Of a stretch of DNA of 58,385 nucleotides, positions 40,370 to 50,932 are shown in pieces. Made by a program: the position numbers and the translations under genes. The notes under the pieces were generated by a model that was not told the DNA's origin, ran no database searches, and saw only the letters and a program-made list of their open reading frames with translations. Position 1 is the first letter of the stretch; every line of letters begins with the position of its first letter. The stretch lies in NCBI GenBank assembly GCA_001275005.1, contig JWZX01003227.1, forward strand, positions 1 through 58,385. The letters are read 5' to 3'. Source of the DNA: Chrysochromulina tobinii. Taxonomy: Eukaryota; Haptophyta; Prymnesiales; Chrysochromulinaceae.

Positions 40370-41818
40370 TTACGAGTGGGATGTTGCTGCGGGGGCTCCG
40401 CTCGCCGCCGCGAGCAGCTCCTTCCAGCGGCCAGCAGCTTCCGGCACGAGCCAGTCCCACGTCTGCTCCACCGCATGCGAGGCCTTAGGCGAGGCCGCAT
40501 TCTGCTTCTGGACTGCCCACACCATGGCCTCGAGCATGCGCTGCTTGCCACCGTCGTGCGTGAATCGGCCGTCAGAGTAGGCGCGCCACACCGTGGAAAG
40601 CACCTCGGGGAGCGGTGCCACCTCGGTAATGTGCCACAGACCCGGCGATGCCGAGGGCAGCATGCCTTCCGTGAGGACGTACCGAGGCGAGTTGCTCCCG
40701 CCCTTTGGCGCGCCGTGCTGCTTGCCGACGATCACGAGGCACGTCGGCCAGTACGCGAGGAGCATGTCACCCTGCTGCCGCGCGACGACCACATTGCCCT
40801 TCTTGTCAAAATACTTGTCGCGCTTCCGACCCTTGGGCTTGGCTCCGCCTTCGGCGGTGCGGCAGGCGGAGCGGGGGTCACTGGGCGCCGCCAGGGCTTC
40901 GGTTGCCGCCTCGCTGCTGGGGCACGGCATCGTCGAGTGGTGCGAGTGCGCCGACCACGTGCCCGCGGCCGCGCTCGCGATCGCGCCGCCGCTGGCTTCG
41001 CTGGCCATCAGCTCGGCCACGGTCTGGAAGCCTTCGAAGCCTGCGGGCAGCGGGCGCTTCGCGCCGGTGACGGGCGTGGGGGCCACACCTGCGGGCGCGC
41101 AGCGAAACTGCGGGCGCACGAATGGGATGTGTTTATCCTGTGGGGCAACGAGACTCGACGCAGCCAAAGGGCGGTGAGTAAAGACCAAAGTCAGCAGTGG
41201 GCCCTCGCTGCCCCTGCCACGCCGCTCGACGCATACCTGGCGCATGAGCTCCTTCATGCGCGAGATGCACTCCCCATCGGGTAGGTGCGCCGGGGCAAAG
41301 GGGCGCAGCACGGCCACGGGCAGCCACCTGCCGCCCCCCTCGAGCGGCTCGGCCTCGAGGCACCGCACCGGCGCGGTGAGGAGCTCGGGTGAGTGCCGCG
41401 TGCTGACGCTCTCGCCGTACAGCTTGAAGCGGATGTCACGCTTGCCGAGCACGGCCTCGTCGAGCGCCCCGACGACGTAGACCTGGAGCAGCTCGATGTA
41501 GTTGGCCGCGTTCGAGTGCGGCAGGAACTTTTTGAGCTGCCCCATCGCGGCATTGACGTGCGGAAAGAAAGCGCCCACCTGGCTGCCGTCCGGCGACTGC
41601 AGCACCGTGATGTTCTCGAGCGTCCAAAATTCGACCTTGTCGACGCGCAGCTTGATCACGGGCGCGCCCGTTGGCGCGAGCACCGACAAGTGCAGCCGCG
41701 AAGCGTCCGCGCCGCCGCCGGTCGCGACGCCGCACGTCGCCCGCACCATCGTTCGCCGGTACAGAGCGCGCGAGGTGGACGTCCATCGCTGCTCGTTCAC
41801 GTGAACGTCTAAAAACAT
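40370..41818 (-). CDS. Conserved-looking hypothetical protein
   Basis: Family not recognised. The 482-residue frame starts at ATG 41818 (another ATG follows about 24 codons in). The first half has mixed alpha/beta character, for example IKLRVDKVEFWTLENITVLQ and LLQVYVVGALDEAVLGKRDI. A long Ala/Ser linker follows, then a compact part with KYFDKKGNVVVARQQGDM, AYWPTCLVIVGK and LPEVLSTVWRAYSDGRFTHD. The final part is helical and Trp-rich. No signal peptide or membrane span is seen. Codon use matches the neighbours, so it is very probably a real gene. It shares a 335-bp divergent gap with the ATG1/ATG11 fusion. Confidence 0.75.
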   Translation of the reverse strand: MFLDVHVNEQRWTSTSRALYRRTMVRATCGVATGGGADASRLHLSVLAPTGAPVIKLRVDKVEFWTLENITVLQSPDGSQVGAFFPHVNAAMGQLKKFLPHSNAANYIELLQVYVVGALDEAVLGKRDIRFKLYGESVSTRHSPELLTAPVRCLEAEPLEGGGRWLPVAVLRPFAPAHLPDGECISRMKELMRQVCVERRGRGSEGPLLTLVFTHRPLAASSLVAPQDKHIPFVRPQFRCAPAGVAPTPVTGAKRPLPAGFEGFQTVAELMASEASGGAIASAAAGTWSAHSHHSTMPCPSSEAATEALAAPSDPRSACRTAEGGAKPKGRKRDKYFDKKGNVVVARQQGDMLLAYWPTCLVIVGKQHGAPKGGSNSPRYVLTEGMLPSASPGLWHITEVAPLPEVLSTVWRAYSDGRFTHDGGKQRMLEAMVWAVQKQNAASPKASHAVEQTWDWLVPEAAGRWKELLAAASGAPAATSHS

Positions 41819-42153
41819 CACACCCGTGTACCACCCCCGTGCGTTCGGGCGGACCGGACCGGGTCGAACGGGTGCCCTTAACGGCTAATATGTAAACATG
41901 CCCACACAAGAAATCTACATGTACTGTAACAATTGAATAGTCCACGAGAGCGGTACACAGATTTCGTGTTGATCGGGGGCAGCGGACCCGTCCGTGTGGT
42001 GAGGCGGAAGACCTACAGACATGCTCTAGTTCTCGCTATTTTTGGTGCTTTTTTACTCGCGTGCGTCGTGTTCCCAAGAGGACCAAGAGGCGACCATCCG
42101 TCCCACGAGGTGGCGCCAACTTCTGCGCAGTGGCGCCCGGCTTCTCCGCGATC
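41819..42153. promoter_or_regulatory. Divergent promoter of the ATG1/ATG11 fusion and its neighbour
   Basis: In-frame sequence of the fusion is open upstream from 42061 but has only GTG. I see no clear TATA box; AT-rich stretches occur around 41886-41900 and 41926-41938. Confidence 0.35.
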
Positions 42154-44564
42154 ATGAAACCTCGCCGCCTCATCACCTGGCTCGGTTCGGAGCACGACAT
42201 CAGCTCCGACGCGGACATCCAGCTCGTGACCGGTATTCCCAAGCAGCATGCTGTGACGCTGGACCACAAAGATGGCGGCGGCAGACTGACATTTGTCTTT
42301 GACATTCGGTCGCTGACTCCAGGCTCGACTGCGCCACCGCTGCCACACATTCCGCCGCTGCCACAGCCGGATGAGCCGCCGCCGGCCGACTCGTCAACCA
42401 GCGTCCTGCGTGCTCGCGCCGACATGCTACGCAGGCGCGGATTGGATCATCTCCAGGGCGTGAGGCGCAGCGTGCGCGAGCAGCACGCGTCGCTGCGCGC
42501 GCTCGACGCCGCATTGCAATCGCTGCGCTGCGCGAGCGCGCACGGCGCGCCCACCGAGGCGCTCAGCGACGAGTGGCGCGGCGTCGTGCAGGCTGTTGCG
42601 GGCGAGCGGGCGGCCTCCGAGGGGCTGCCGCTGCAGAGCTCGCCCGAGGCGGGGCAGCAGCTGCTGCTCGCGAGCGAGGCGATCAGCCATCAGCAGGTGG
42701 CGCGCCAGCAGACAGCGTGCGCGCTCGAAGCCGACCTGAGCGACGACCTCGGCGCACAGCTCGCCACGATGGAGGCGAATGAGGCGCAGCTGCACGAGCT
42801 GCATGCAACAGTGATCGCGTCGCAGGCGATGCTGCGCCAACACATCCACCAGCGGCTGCAGCGCATCACGCAGTTGCAACACCACATGGCCGCGCTCTAC
42901 AGCCGTGCAGCCGCCGCCGCCGCCGCTGCTGCCGCCGCCGCCGCTGTCGCTCAGTCTCTCTCACTCCATGAGCCAGCGGCATCGTCGAAGCAGCCGACAT
43001 CGAAGCCGCAGCCGCCTTCGACACCGCCACCGCCGTCGACGCCAACGGCGCCCACCCCCCCGGCGGTGCCGGCCGCTCGCGCGCCTCCCACGCCGGCCGA
43101 CGCGCCGCGCTCGGCCAGTGGCACTGCTCACGGCACTGCCACTGGCGTGCCCTCGGTCGAGGGCGTTTCGTCAAAAGGAGACGGGCTCGAGAGCGTTTCG
43201 TCAGAAGGAGACGGGCTCGAGAGCCGCGCAATGGAAGATTTGGGCGACGGCGTGCTGATTCCGCGGATGATCGCGCGCCTGACGACGGCGGAGCGCACGC
43301 CTACGCTCGAGCTGCGGCCCGGGCTCAGCAGCATAGGCGAGTACGCCGTCGAGCGCTGCATCGGCACCGGATCCTTTGCTCAGGTGTACCTGCTACGGCG
43401 TCTCTCGAGTGCGGCGGTTCGTCAAAAGGCGAGCGGGGCGGGCGTGCAGCCGCCGCAGGCGCCGAGCAGCCTGGCCCCGGCTGGCCTGACGACAACAGCG
43501 ACGCTCCTCGCGCTCAAGGCCATCGATCGGCGGAATCTGACGCCCAAGACGGCGTCGCTCCTCGCCTCGGAGGTGCGCATCTTGCATGCAATCTCTCACC
43601 CGAACATCGTGCAGTTGCATGCGGTGGCCGCCTCGGCGCGCCACGTGTTTCTGTGGATGGACGCGGCGCACACGGACCTTGCCGCGCTCATCCGCGCGCG
43701 CACCGCCGGGGCCGGCGCGCGCGCGCCGCCCGACGAGCTCGAGGCCACCGCACTCCTTCGCCAGCTCGTCGACGGCCTATGCTACCTGCGGGTACGCAAG
43801 CTGCTCCATCGCGACATCAAGCCGCAGAACTTGCTCCTCTTCTTCCCGGACGCCCACGAGGACGCGTACGAGGGCGCTCTCGCGGGCGCGGGCGCTGTCG
43901 TGGGCGGCGCCAGCCCTCATCCCGTGGCCGACGGCTCTGCTCGCGCGGCGCGCTTACGGATCGCCGACTTTGGCCTCGCGCGTGCCCTCGATGGCGCGTC
44001 CATGGCCCGTACCGTCTGCGGCTCGCCCCTGTACATGGCGCCCGAGGCGCTGCGCGGGCAGCCCTACGGCGCCGCCGCGGAGGTCTGGTCCGTGGGCGTG
44101 TGTCTCTTCGAGATGCTCTCCGGGCGGGTGCCTTACAGCGGCGCGACAGTGCCCGAGCTATTGGCCGCCATCGATGCGGCGCCACGTGGCCAGCCGCCCG
44201 CCGTGCCGGGCGTGTCTGCCGCCGCGACGAAGCTGCTCATCGCAGCGCTTCAGCCTGTGCCCGAGGCGCGCATCAGCATCGAACAGATGGCGACGCATGC
44301 ATTCCTCTGTTCGACGCATGCATGCCTTGACGATGCATGCGTCGCCCTCGACGGTGCCGGTGCAGCGCCCGGTGCAGCGCCCATCCGCGCGGCGGCAGCA
44401 CCAGCTATGTCGCCGGCGCTGCCCCCAGTGACCGCGAGAGCCGCAGTGCAGGCTGAGGCCACCCAGGCTGAGGCCACCCAGGCTGAGGCCACGTCGAAGT
44501 GTACCACAGGTTCCACACGCTCCCTCGATGCTGGTGGGCTCAATGCTGGTGGCGGGCCCGTTCT

Positions 44565-44606
<42 letters not shown>

Positions 44607-45827
44607 CGCCTTGGGTGAGACGGCGAATGGCTTCATGACGGTCGGGCCGCCTTCGACCCTCGCGGCCGGGAGCAGCTTCCTCCTCGAGTGGGCTCTGACC
44701 AGCCAGCCGGAGACGGCCGTGCTCGAGACGGCCGTGCGTGCCCTCACCGCCGAGGTGCGCCATCTCGAGCTCGAGCTCACGCGCCGTCTCGAGCACGAGC
44801 AGCAGCGGGCGGCGGTTACGGCGGAGGCGGCGGTTACGGCGGTTACAGCGGTTACGAGATCGGAGCCCGAGGGCGCTCACGAGGGCGCTCAGAGCGCTGC
44901 CGAGGGCGCTCACGAGGGCGCTCAGAGCGCTGCCAGGCAGCGGCTGCTCGCCGCCCTCCAGCGGCTCGTTAGGATGCTCCCCTCCGCTGCGAACGCCTCC
45001 GCCCCCTCCCCCAACGGCGGCGCTGTCGTGGGCGTGGACGCTATCGTGGGCGTGGACGCTGTCGTGGGCGGCGCGAACGCCTCCGCCCCCTCCCCCAATG
45101 GCGGCGCGGCCGCCGAGGCCGCGCCCGCTCCTGCCGCCGCCAGCGCCTCGAGAGAGAGACGCGAGGAAGCGTTGGTGGCCGAGGCGCTCGAGGGCGCGCT
45201 TCGGGCCCAAAAGATCTTCCGCGACAAGGTGGAGGAGTGCCGTCGGCTGCGCGCGTCCATGCGGCGCTCTCCGGTGGTGACGAACCCCGCGCGCTCGAGC
45301 GATCGCTCGGGGTTAGTCACCACCGGATTCCGCTTCGACGACCGTGTGGCCTTCGTGCGCCGCGCCAGCGTCCCCCGGGGGAGTGCCCCCGGGGGGAGTG
45401 TGGCCGCTGTGGGCGCCGGGTTGGGCGCTCCCGGGCAGCTCGTGGCGGCGGGCGGCAAGGCAGCGGCGCCCCATTCAGTGCCATTGTATGTTGCATTGCG
45501 TGAAGGTGCCGCTGGACCTCTCCCTCCTTTCTCTGGTGGGCGTCTCTCTGCATGCAGGTGCTCACCACGGCGCCCTCGCCTCTCCCCACAGGTGACGCAG
45601 GGCCTCCCTACTTTCTCTCGAGGGCGTCTGAGGAGAGCCTGTGCCGCGCGATGCACTGTACGCATGCGAGCCTGCCGCCCGTCGCCATCGGCAAGGTGGT
45701 GCACGTCGAGAAGCTGCACGCATCCCCCGAGAACGCGGCGGCTCTTGGCTTGCGCCCTGGCGCGCCCTTCAACGTCATCACGGCCGAGATGCACACCGAC
45801 CTCGCGCCCGAAGTGACGGGAAGGTGA
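42154..45827 (+). CDS. ATG1/ULK kinase fused to ATG11/FIP200-like scaffold ends
   Basis: Exons 42154-45505 and 45592-45827 join in phase 1 to give 1,195 residues. Residues 1-60 resemble the ubiquitin-like start of ATG11/FIP200 (IQLVTGIPKQHAVTLDHKDG then FVFDIRSL). Coiled coil follows to ~250, then a Pro/Ala linker. The kinase domain (~410-720) is of ATG1/ULK type: GTGSFAQVYLL, LALKAID with Lys ~455, GLCYLRVRKLLHRDIKPQN, DFG ~605 and CGSPLYMAPEAL. A second coiled coil leads to a claw-like C-terminus: DDRVAFV, then after an insert PLYVALREGDAG, YFLSRASEESL and AIGKVVHVEKLHA. Normally ATG1/ULK and ATG11/FIP200 are separate proteins of the autophagy-initiation complex. The kinase call is firm; the scaffold ends are judged by eye. 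Confidence 0.82.
45506..45591 (+). mobile_element. Introner-like intron near the 3' end of the ATG1/ATG11 fusion
   Basis: An 86-nt GT-AG intron (GTGCCG donor, CCCCACAG acceptor). It carries TGCATGCAGGTGCTCACCAC, the core seen in the BBS10-like and ATG18 loci. Intron segment 45520-45545 is an imperfect copy (23 of 26) of exon segment 45604-45629, bracketing the core. Confidence 0.65.
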
Positions 45828-46507
45828 CAGTCTGACAGTCTCGCCGCGGGCGGGTCTCGCGTCGAATGAACGGTCCGTCGTCCGAGATACAACGCGTCGT
45901 CGTTTGGGCTCGGCTATTCATGCGTTCATCGGATTGCTTTTCATGCGAATTGCGATTGCTACCGTAGTTGCACCGACCCCACGACACGGAGTTTAACACT
46001 TCAAGGTGCGTGAAGTATTACTCACGAGAGTTCGTAATACACAGCGAATCGCATCGAACACGGACCACGTCGGCGCGCACACTCACCGTCACACTCAGAC
46101 ACAGTAACACCCCACCGCGGAGCGTCGGTAGATTTCGACTCACATCCCCCACCATCACATGGTAAGTTCAGGACCAGTGTGTGTGGGACCACGTCGGCCA
46201 CACTATCTTTGAATTGGTTGCCCCGCCCTCCTGCTTCCAGCGTGTTTCGCCGCGCCCACGGACTTGGCGCCCTCGATCCTCGTCGCTCACCCTCAGCCGC
46301 ATCTGAGCCGCACCTCAGCAATGTATCGCAATGTATCGCAATGTATCGCAATGTATCGCAATGTATCGCAATGTAGCGCACCTGAGCCGCACCTCACTTG
46401 CCAGTGCTCTCTTTCGCTCTCAACTCTCGCGAGCTCTCATGCAACTTGCTCGTCGGGACGGCGCCACGTCACGCTGCTTCTCTTCTGCCTTCTCCTCGGC
46501 GCACCCC
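45828..46507. repeat. Intergenic region with six-copy 10-bp array between 15-bp direct repeats
   Basis: The array ATGTATCGCA x6 (last copy one mismatch) fills 46321-46380. It is bracketed by exact copies of CTGAGCCGCACCTCA at 46303-46317 and 46382-46396. The region lies between the convergent ATG1/ATG11 and phosphatase genes and holds no supported gene. Confidence 0.85.
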
Positions 46508-47740
46508 TCACATGGAGCGCAGCTCGTTGAGAGAGGCGAGTAGCGTCTGAGCGAGCTCCCGCTGCTGCGCCAGCACCGCCGCCCTCTCGGCCAAGTCCCG
46601 ACCGCGTGTGTCGCCCGCCGCCGCCGCTGCCGCCGCCGCCCGCGTTGCGGCCTGCATGAGCTCCGAGTGATCTCCGCCGGAGCCTCCGCGAGCAGTTGGG
46701 CGCGCTCTTTGAATGACCTCCGAAGAGCGTCGAGGTGCCTCGGGACGTGCCACGGCATGCTCATCACGGCGCCTCATGGCCTGCCAGAACCCAGGCTCCT
46801 GACTAGGCAAGCCCGCGCGGGCGGCAGGCTCTTGACTGGGCAAGCCCGCGCTGGCGGCAGGTTTCTGACTAGGCAAGCCCGCGCGGGCGGCAGGTTGACT
46901 GGGCCCCTGATCCTCCTTGGGCCCCTGATTCTCCTTGGGGCGAAGCAGCGCCGGCGCCGTCCGGCTAGTCGAGCCGCTGATTTCGTTGAACCAGAAGGGC
47001 TCACCTGCCGCCGTGCGCATCACCTTCCAGCCAGGGTCGATCTCTTCGGCCACGGGCTCTTGCCACGCGATGCGCCCGCGCGAGGGCGAGAGGGGCGGCG
47101 AGGGTGCGGGAGGTGGCTCGGGCGCGGGAGGTGGCGCGCACGCAGTGAGCGCTGCATGCAACGCCAAGGCATGCGCGTCCAGCACCTCGCGACGGCGCGC
47201 CTCGTCGGACCTCGACCCTCCTTCAGCGCCGTGAGGAGCGCCGCGGCCACTCCCTAGCACGCCGGGGCCGCCGTTGCGCCGCTGAAGATCGATCAGATGC
47301 ATCGCCATGGTGAGGTCGCCATGGGTCGCGGCCATCGCCGCCTGCGCCGTCGCGAGGCTCACCTCCATCGCAGCGGCGAGCGAGTGCGAGAGGAGCTCGC
47401 GTGATCCGCCGGCTTGCGTCTCCGCCGCCGTCTGCGCCAGCCCATCGTAGTTGTCATCATCGTACTCCGTCATGGCCGCCCGACGCGCCGTCGCGGCGCG
47501 TGCGCGTGCTTGCTCCTGTGCTTCTGCCTGCGCAACTCGCGCCGTAGCGGTCTTCACAGCCTCGCGTGACTCGTTCACGGCGCGCTGGAGCTGCGCCTCC
47601 TCCTGCGAGAGTGCCTCCTCCTGCCGCGCGAGAAGAATGCCCTCCTCGATCTCCCGCTCGATCTCGATCTCCCGCTCGATCTCCCGCTCCTCGGCACCCA
47701 CGGCCACCGCCTCCTCGTCCACCTCGAAATCATCCTCGTA

Positions 47741-47804
<64 letters not shown>

Positions 47805-49130
47805 GGCCCGGCATGGCGCAACGCCCGATGGACCACGCTCGCCTCCTCCTGCAGCGCATGGGCCTTGAGACCAATGGTGCGCATCATCTCGAGTGCCGCG
47901 TCGAGCTCGTCGCGCATCGCGTACATGAGCGCATCGCGCGACGGCCCCACCGCCTGCTCAAAGTCGGCAGCTTCCGCCTGCTCGAAGTCGGCGGCTTTCG
48001 CCTGCTGCTGCCGCTCCTGCTGCTGCTCCTCGAGCCTCAGCCGGAGCCGCCGCATCTCATTCTGCTGCTGCATGTGCTGCAGCATGTGCTGCTGCTGCTG
48101 TTGCTGCTGCTGCTGAAGGAGCTCCTCCCTCTCCAGAAGCTCCGCGCGATGGCGTTCGCGCTCCTCCTGGCGCTGACGCGTGGCCTCGGCTTCGTCCCAC
48201 GCCTTCTGCAGCTCCTGTGCCTGAAGAAGGAACTCGTCCTGCGCGCGGCGCTCCGCCTGGCGCGCGGCGACCGACCCTGCCTCGTGCATGCGACGCTCCT
48301 GCCCGAGTCACACGCCGAATTCTCGCAATTAGAAGCCAATCTGAGGCAATCAAGGGTCATCAGAGGACATCAGTGGTCATCACCTGCTCCAGCCGCGCGT
48401 CCTCCGCTTCGCCGAGCACAGACGCGGCCACGCGTGCTTCGAAAGCGGCGCGTGCCTCCCGTTCCCATCCGTCCCACGCGGACGAGGTGCGCCGGAGGGC
48501 CTCGAAACGCGCGAGCAGCTGCGGCAGCGTGCCGATCGGGTTGATCACGGGGCGCCGCTGCTGCGCGAGGGCCGTGGCATCCGCTGCAGAGAGGGCCTCC
48601 TTCCACATCAGCAGCAGGCAGCCCGTGGTTCCGGCGCGGTGGGCGCCAGCAAGGCAGTGCACGAGCACATTGTTGCCGGCGCTGAGCGCCTCGTCGACGA
48701 AGCGGAAGAGCGGCGTCACGAAGTCGAGCAGTGACCGCGAGTCGCCTGAGTGGCGCATGTGGTGTGCCGCGTGGAACCGCATGTACTTCACGCCGCCATC
48801 ACAAAAGTTGGGCAGGTCGTCGGTCGCGTTCACGACGTGCGTGATGTCGGCCGCCTTGAAGTAGCTCAGGGGGCCGCGGGCTGCCGATTCGTTGCCCACG
48901 AAGATGATGCCGCCCGTGGTAGGATCACGCCAGAGGGCGTCCATGTCGTGGTAGCTGGCGCTGTCGCCCTCGCCGAGCGTGGCAAAGAGCTTGCGCGCCT
49001 CGGCGGAGTAGTCGTGCTCGGCCGGGCCCGGCGAGTGCTGCTCGAGAAGCGCGAAAAGCCGCCGTGCGGCGGCGGAGTCCATGCCAGCCGCTGCTGATGA
49101 GCGCATTCGCGCGCGGTCCTCACTGTTCAT
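46508..49130 (-). CDS. Dual-specificity phosphatase fused to coiled coil, UBA-like and WW-like regions
   Basis: Exon 1 (48384-49130, ATG 49130) encodes a dual-specificity phosphatase: GIIFVGNESAARGPLSYFKA, ITHVVNATDDLPNF and the P-loop HCLAGAHRAGTTG with catalytic Cys 159 and Arg 165. Exon 2 (46508-48298) joins in phase 0 after LEQ and adds ~597 codons. In order: Gln/Glu-rich coiled coil, an Asp/Glu tract built of 6-bp GAGGAC-type repeats, a UBA-like helix set (LAAAMEVSLATAQAAMAATH), a WW-like motif (PGWKVMRTAAGEPFWFNEIS, second Trp lost), and tandem AGLPSQEPAAR repeats. Total is 845 residues. Likely a MAP-kinase-type phosphatase with ubiquitin- or proline-binding partners; targets are unknown. 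The UBA and WW calls are tentative. Confidence 0.8.
48299..48383 (-). other. 10-bp-repeat intron of the phosphatase fusion gene
   Basis: An 85-nt GT-AG intron. The first 60 nt are degenerate 10-bp units (ACTGATGTCC, TCTGATGACC, CTTGATTGCC). The flanking similarity GGCTGGAGCAGG versus GACTCGGGCAGG is weak. Confidence 0.7.
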
Positions 49131-49211
49131 TCACAACACACTGTTCACACGCCACGGAGTGAGTGTGAACAGTGCGGGGTTAAATTTCCTTCTACGGCGC
49201 GACGGGTCTCT

Positions 49212-50887
49212 CTACAACAAACTATCCAAATAGTCGTTCTCATGCGCCCCGGGCGTGAGCGACGCAGGAAGGCTGCTTCGTGGGCGTGGAAGCGAGTGAG
49301 CAGCGCTGATGCGCCGCGCCGCATTGAGGATGGCATCCGCCTCGCGCTGCGCCTCGAAGAGCAGTTCGTGCGCCTGCCGATCCGCCTCGAACATCAGGTT
49401 GTCGGCCGCCTCTTGGGTCTCGTCAAGGAAGCTCCTCGATGGCGCCTCTTGGGTCTCGTCAAGGAAGCTCCTCGATGGCGCCTCTTGGGTCTCGTCAAGG
49501 AAGCTCCTCGATGGCGGGGCTGGCTGGTCCTCTCGGAGCTCTGTGTGCATCGGATCGGACGAGGCGGGTGCCTGGGCCGTGCCTGTAGTCGGTGTCGAGT
49601 CGGAGTGCCGTCGGTGTGCTGTGGGCCCGAGGTGTGAGGGAGCCTCGCCGACCAAGCCGCTGCGGCTGCCCCTACGCGCGATGAAGAACGAGGCAACCTG
49701 CCCTCCTGCCCGCGGCGACGGTGGCGGTTCCGGCGTGGTCGCTTCCGCGTAGCTCTTCGAACTAGCTCGGCCCCTTGCGCCATCCATACCGTCCTCGTCT
49801 GCATCGCTGGCGAGCCTGGCGTAGTGCCGCGCGCCCGCATCCCCTAAAGTGGTGATCGTGGGGAAAGCAGCCGACAGGTGGCTATCGCACCGTGCCGCAA
49901 CCTCGCCGCCATCTCGCCGCCATCTCGCCGCCATCTCGCTTCGAATTCTGACGAAGGCGAACGCCGCCACGCTCACGAGCATGAGTCCTTGGAGCCCGAG
50001 CTCCCATGTGGGCTCGTGCGGCATTGAGGGCGGCATCGGGGGCGGTAGTCGGGGGGGGGGGCCTTGGAGGCTCGAGCGGCAGTCTCGGCGAGGGTGGCGG
50101 CGGCGAGGGTGGCGGTGGTGGCGGTGGTGGAGGCGGCGGGGTGAGCGGTGGCGGCGAGGGCGGTGGCAAGGACGGCGGCGGTGGCGGCGGTGGCGAGGGC
50201 GGCGGAGAAGCTGGAGGTGGCGGAGATGGCGGCGGCGACGACGGCGGCGGCAAGGGTGGAGGCGGCAACGGCGGCGGCAAGGGAGGCGGCCAGGGAGGCG
50301 GTGGTGAAGGCGGTGGTGGCAAGGGCAGTGGTGGCGAGGGCGGCGATGGTGAGGGCGGTGGCGGTGAGGGCGGTGGTGGTGAGGGCGGTGGGAAGCTGGG
50401 TGGCGGCGGCGAGGGCGGTGGCGACGGCAGCGGTGGCGATGGCGGTGGTGATGGCGGCAGTGGCGACGGCGGCAGCAATGGTGGAGGAGGCGAGGACGGC
50501 GGTGCTGAGGGTGGAGGTGATGGTGGAAGAAAGAAGCGCCGCCCACAGTCGGTGCAATCCGTGCCAAAGTCGCACTGGGCCGGCGTCTCATACAGGTCTG
50601 TAAGTGAGCCAGGCCCGCCGTCTTGGCATGCGGCGTTGCTCGCTTGAGGGCACGAGTCGTCGCATTCCATTGGCGGGGGCGGCAGTGAGGGCGGCGGCAG
50701 CGATGGCGGCGGCGGGGACGGTGGCGGTGGTGACGGCGGGAACTTGTAGCGTGCGCCACAGTCGGCACAGTCAGTGCCGATGACACACTGAGCCACGGCA
50801 CCATACACGCCAGTCAGCGAGCCTGGGCCACCGTCTTGGCATGCGCCATTCTGCGCGAATACACACGTATTGCTGCACCACATCGGC

Positions 50888-50932
<45 letters not shown>

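Noticed and set aside
42900-42960. GCC repeat run, considered as a regulatory microsatellite
   Set aside because: It is in frame and codes poly-alanine in the ATG1/ATG11 linker.
44560-44610. GGC run considered as an assembly gap or frame break
   Set aside because: The frame stays open through it as poly-glycine and the following sequence continues sensibly.
46735-46775. CGCCGTGATGAGCATGCC resembling the introner core
   Set aside because: It is inside the phosphatase fusion exon, with no direct repeats or splice sites; similarity is limited to about 15 bp.
47740-47810. TCCTCG hexamer array, first considered as a CRISPR-like or telomeric repeat
   Set aside because: There are no spacers, and it codes the Asp/Glu tract of the phosphatase fusion in frame.
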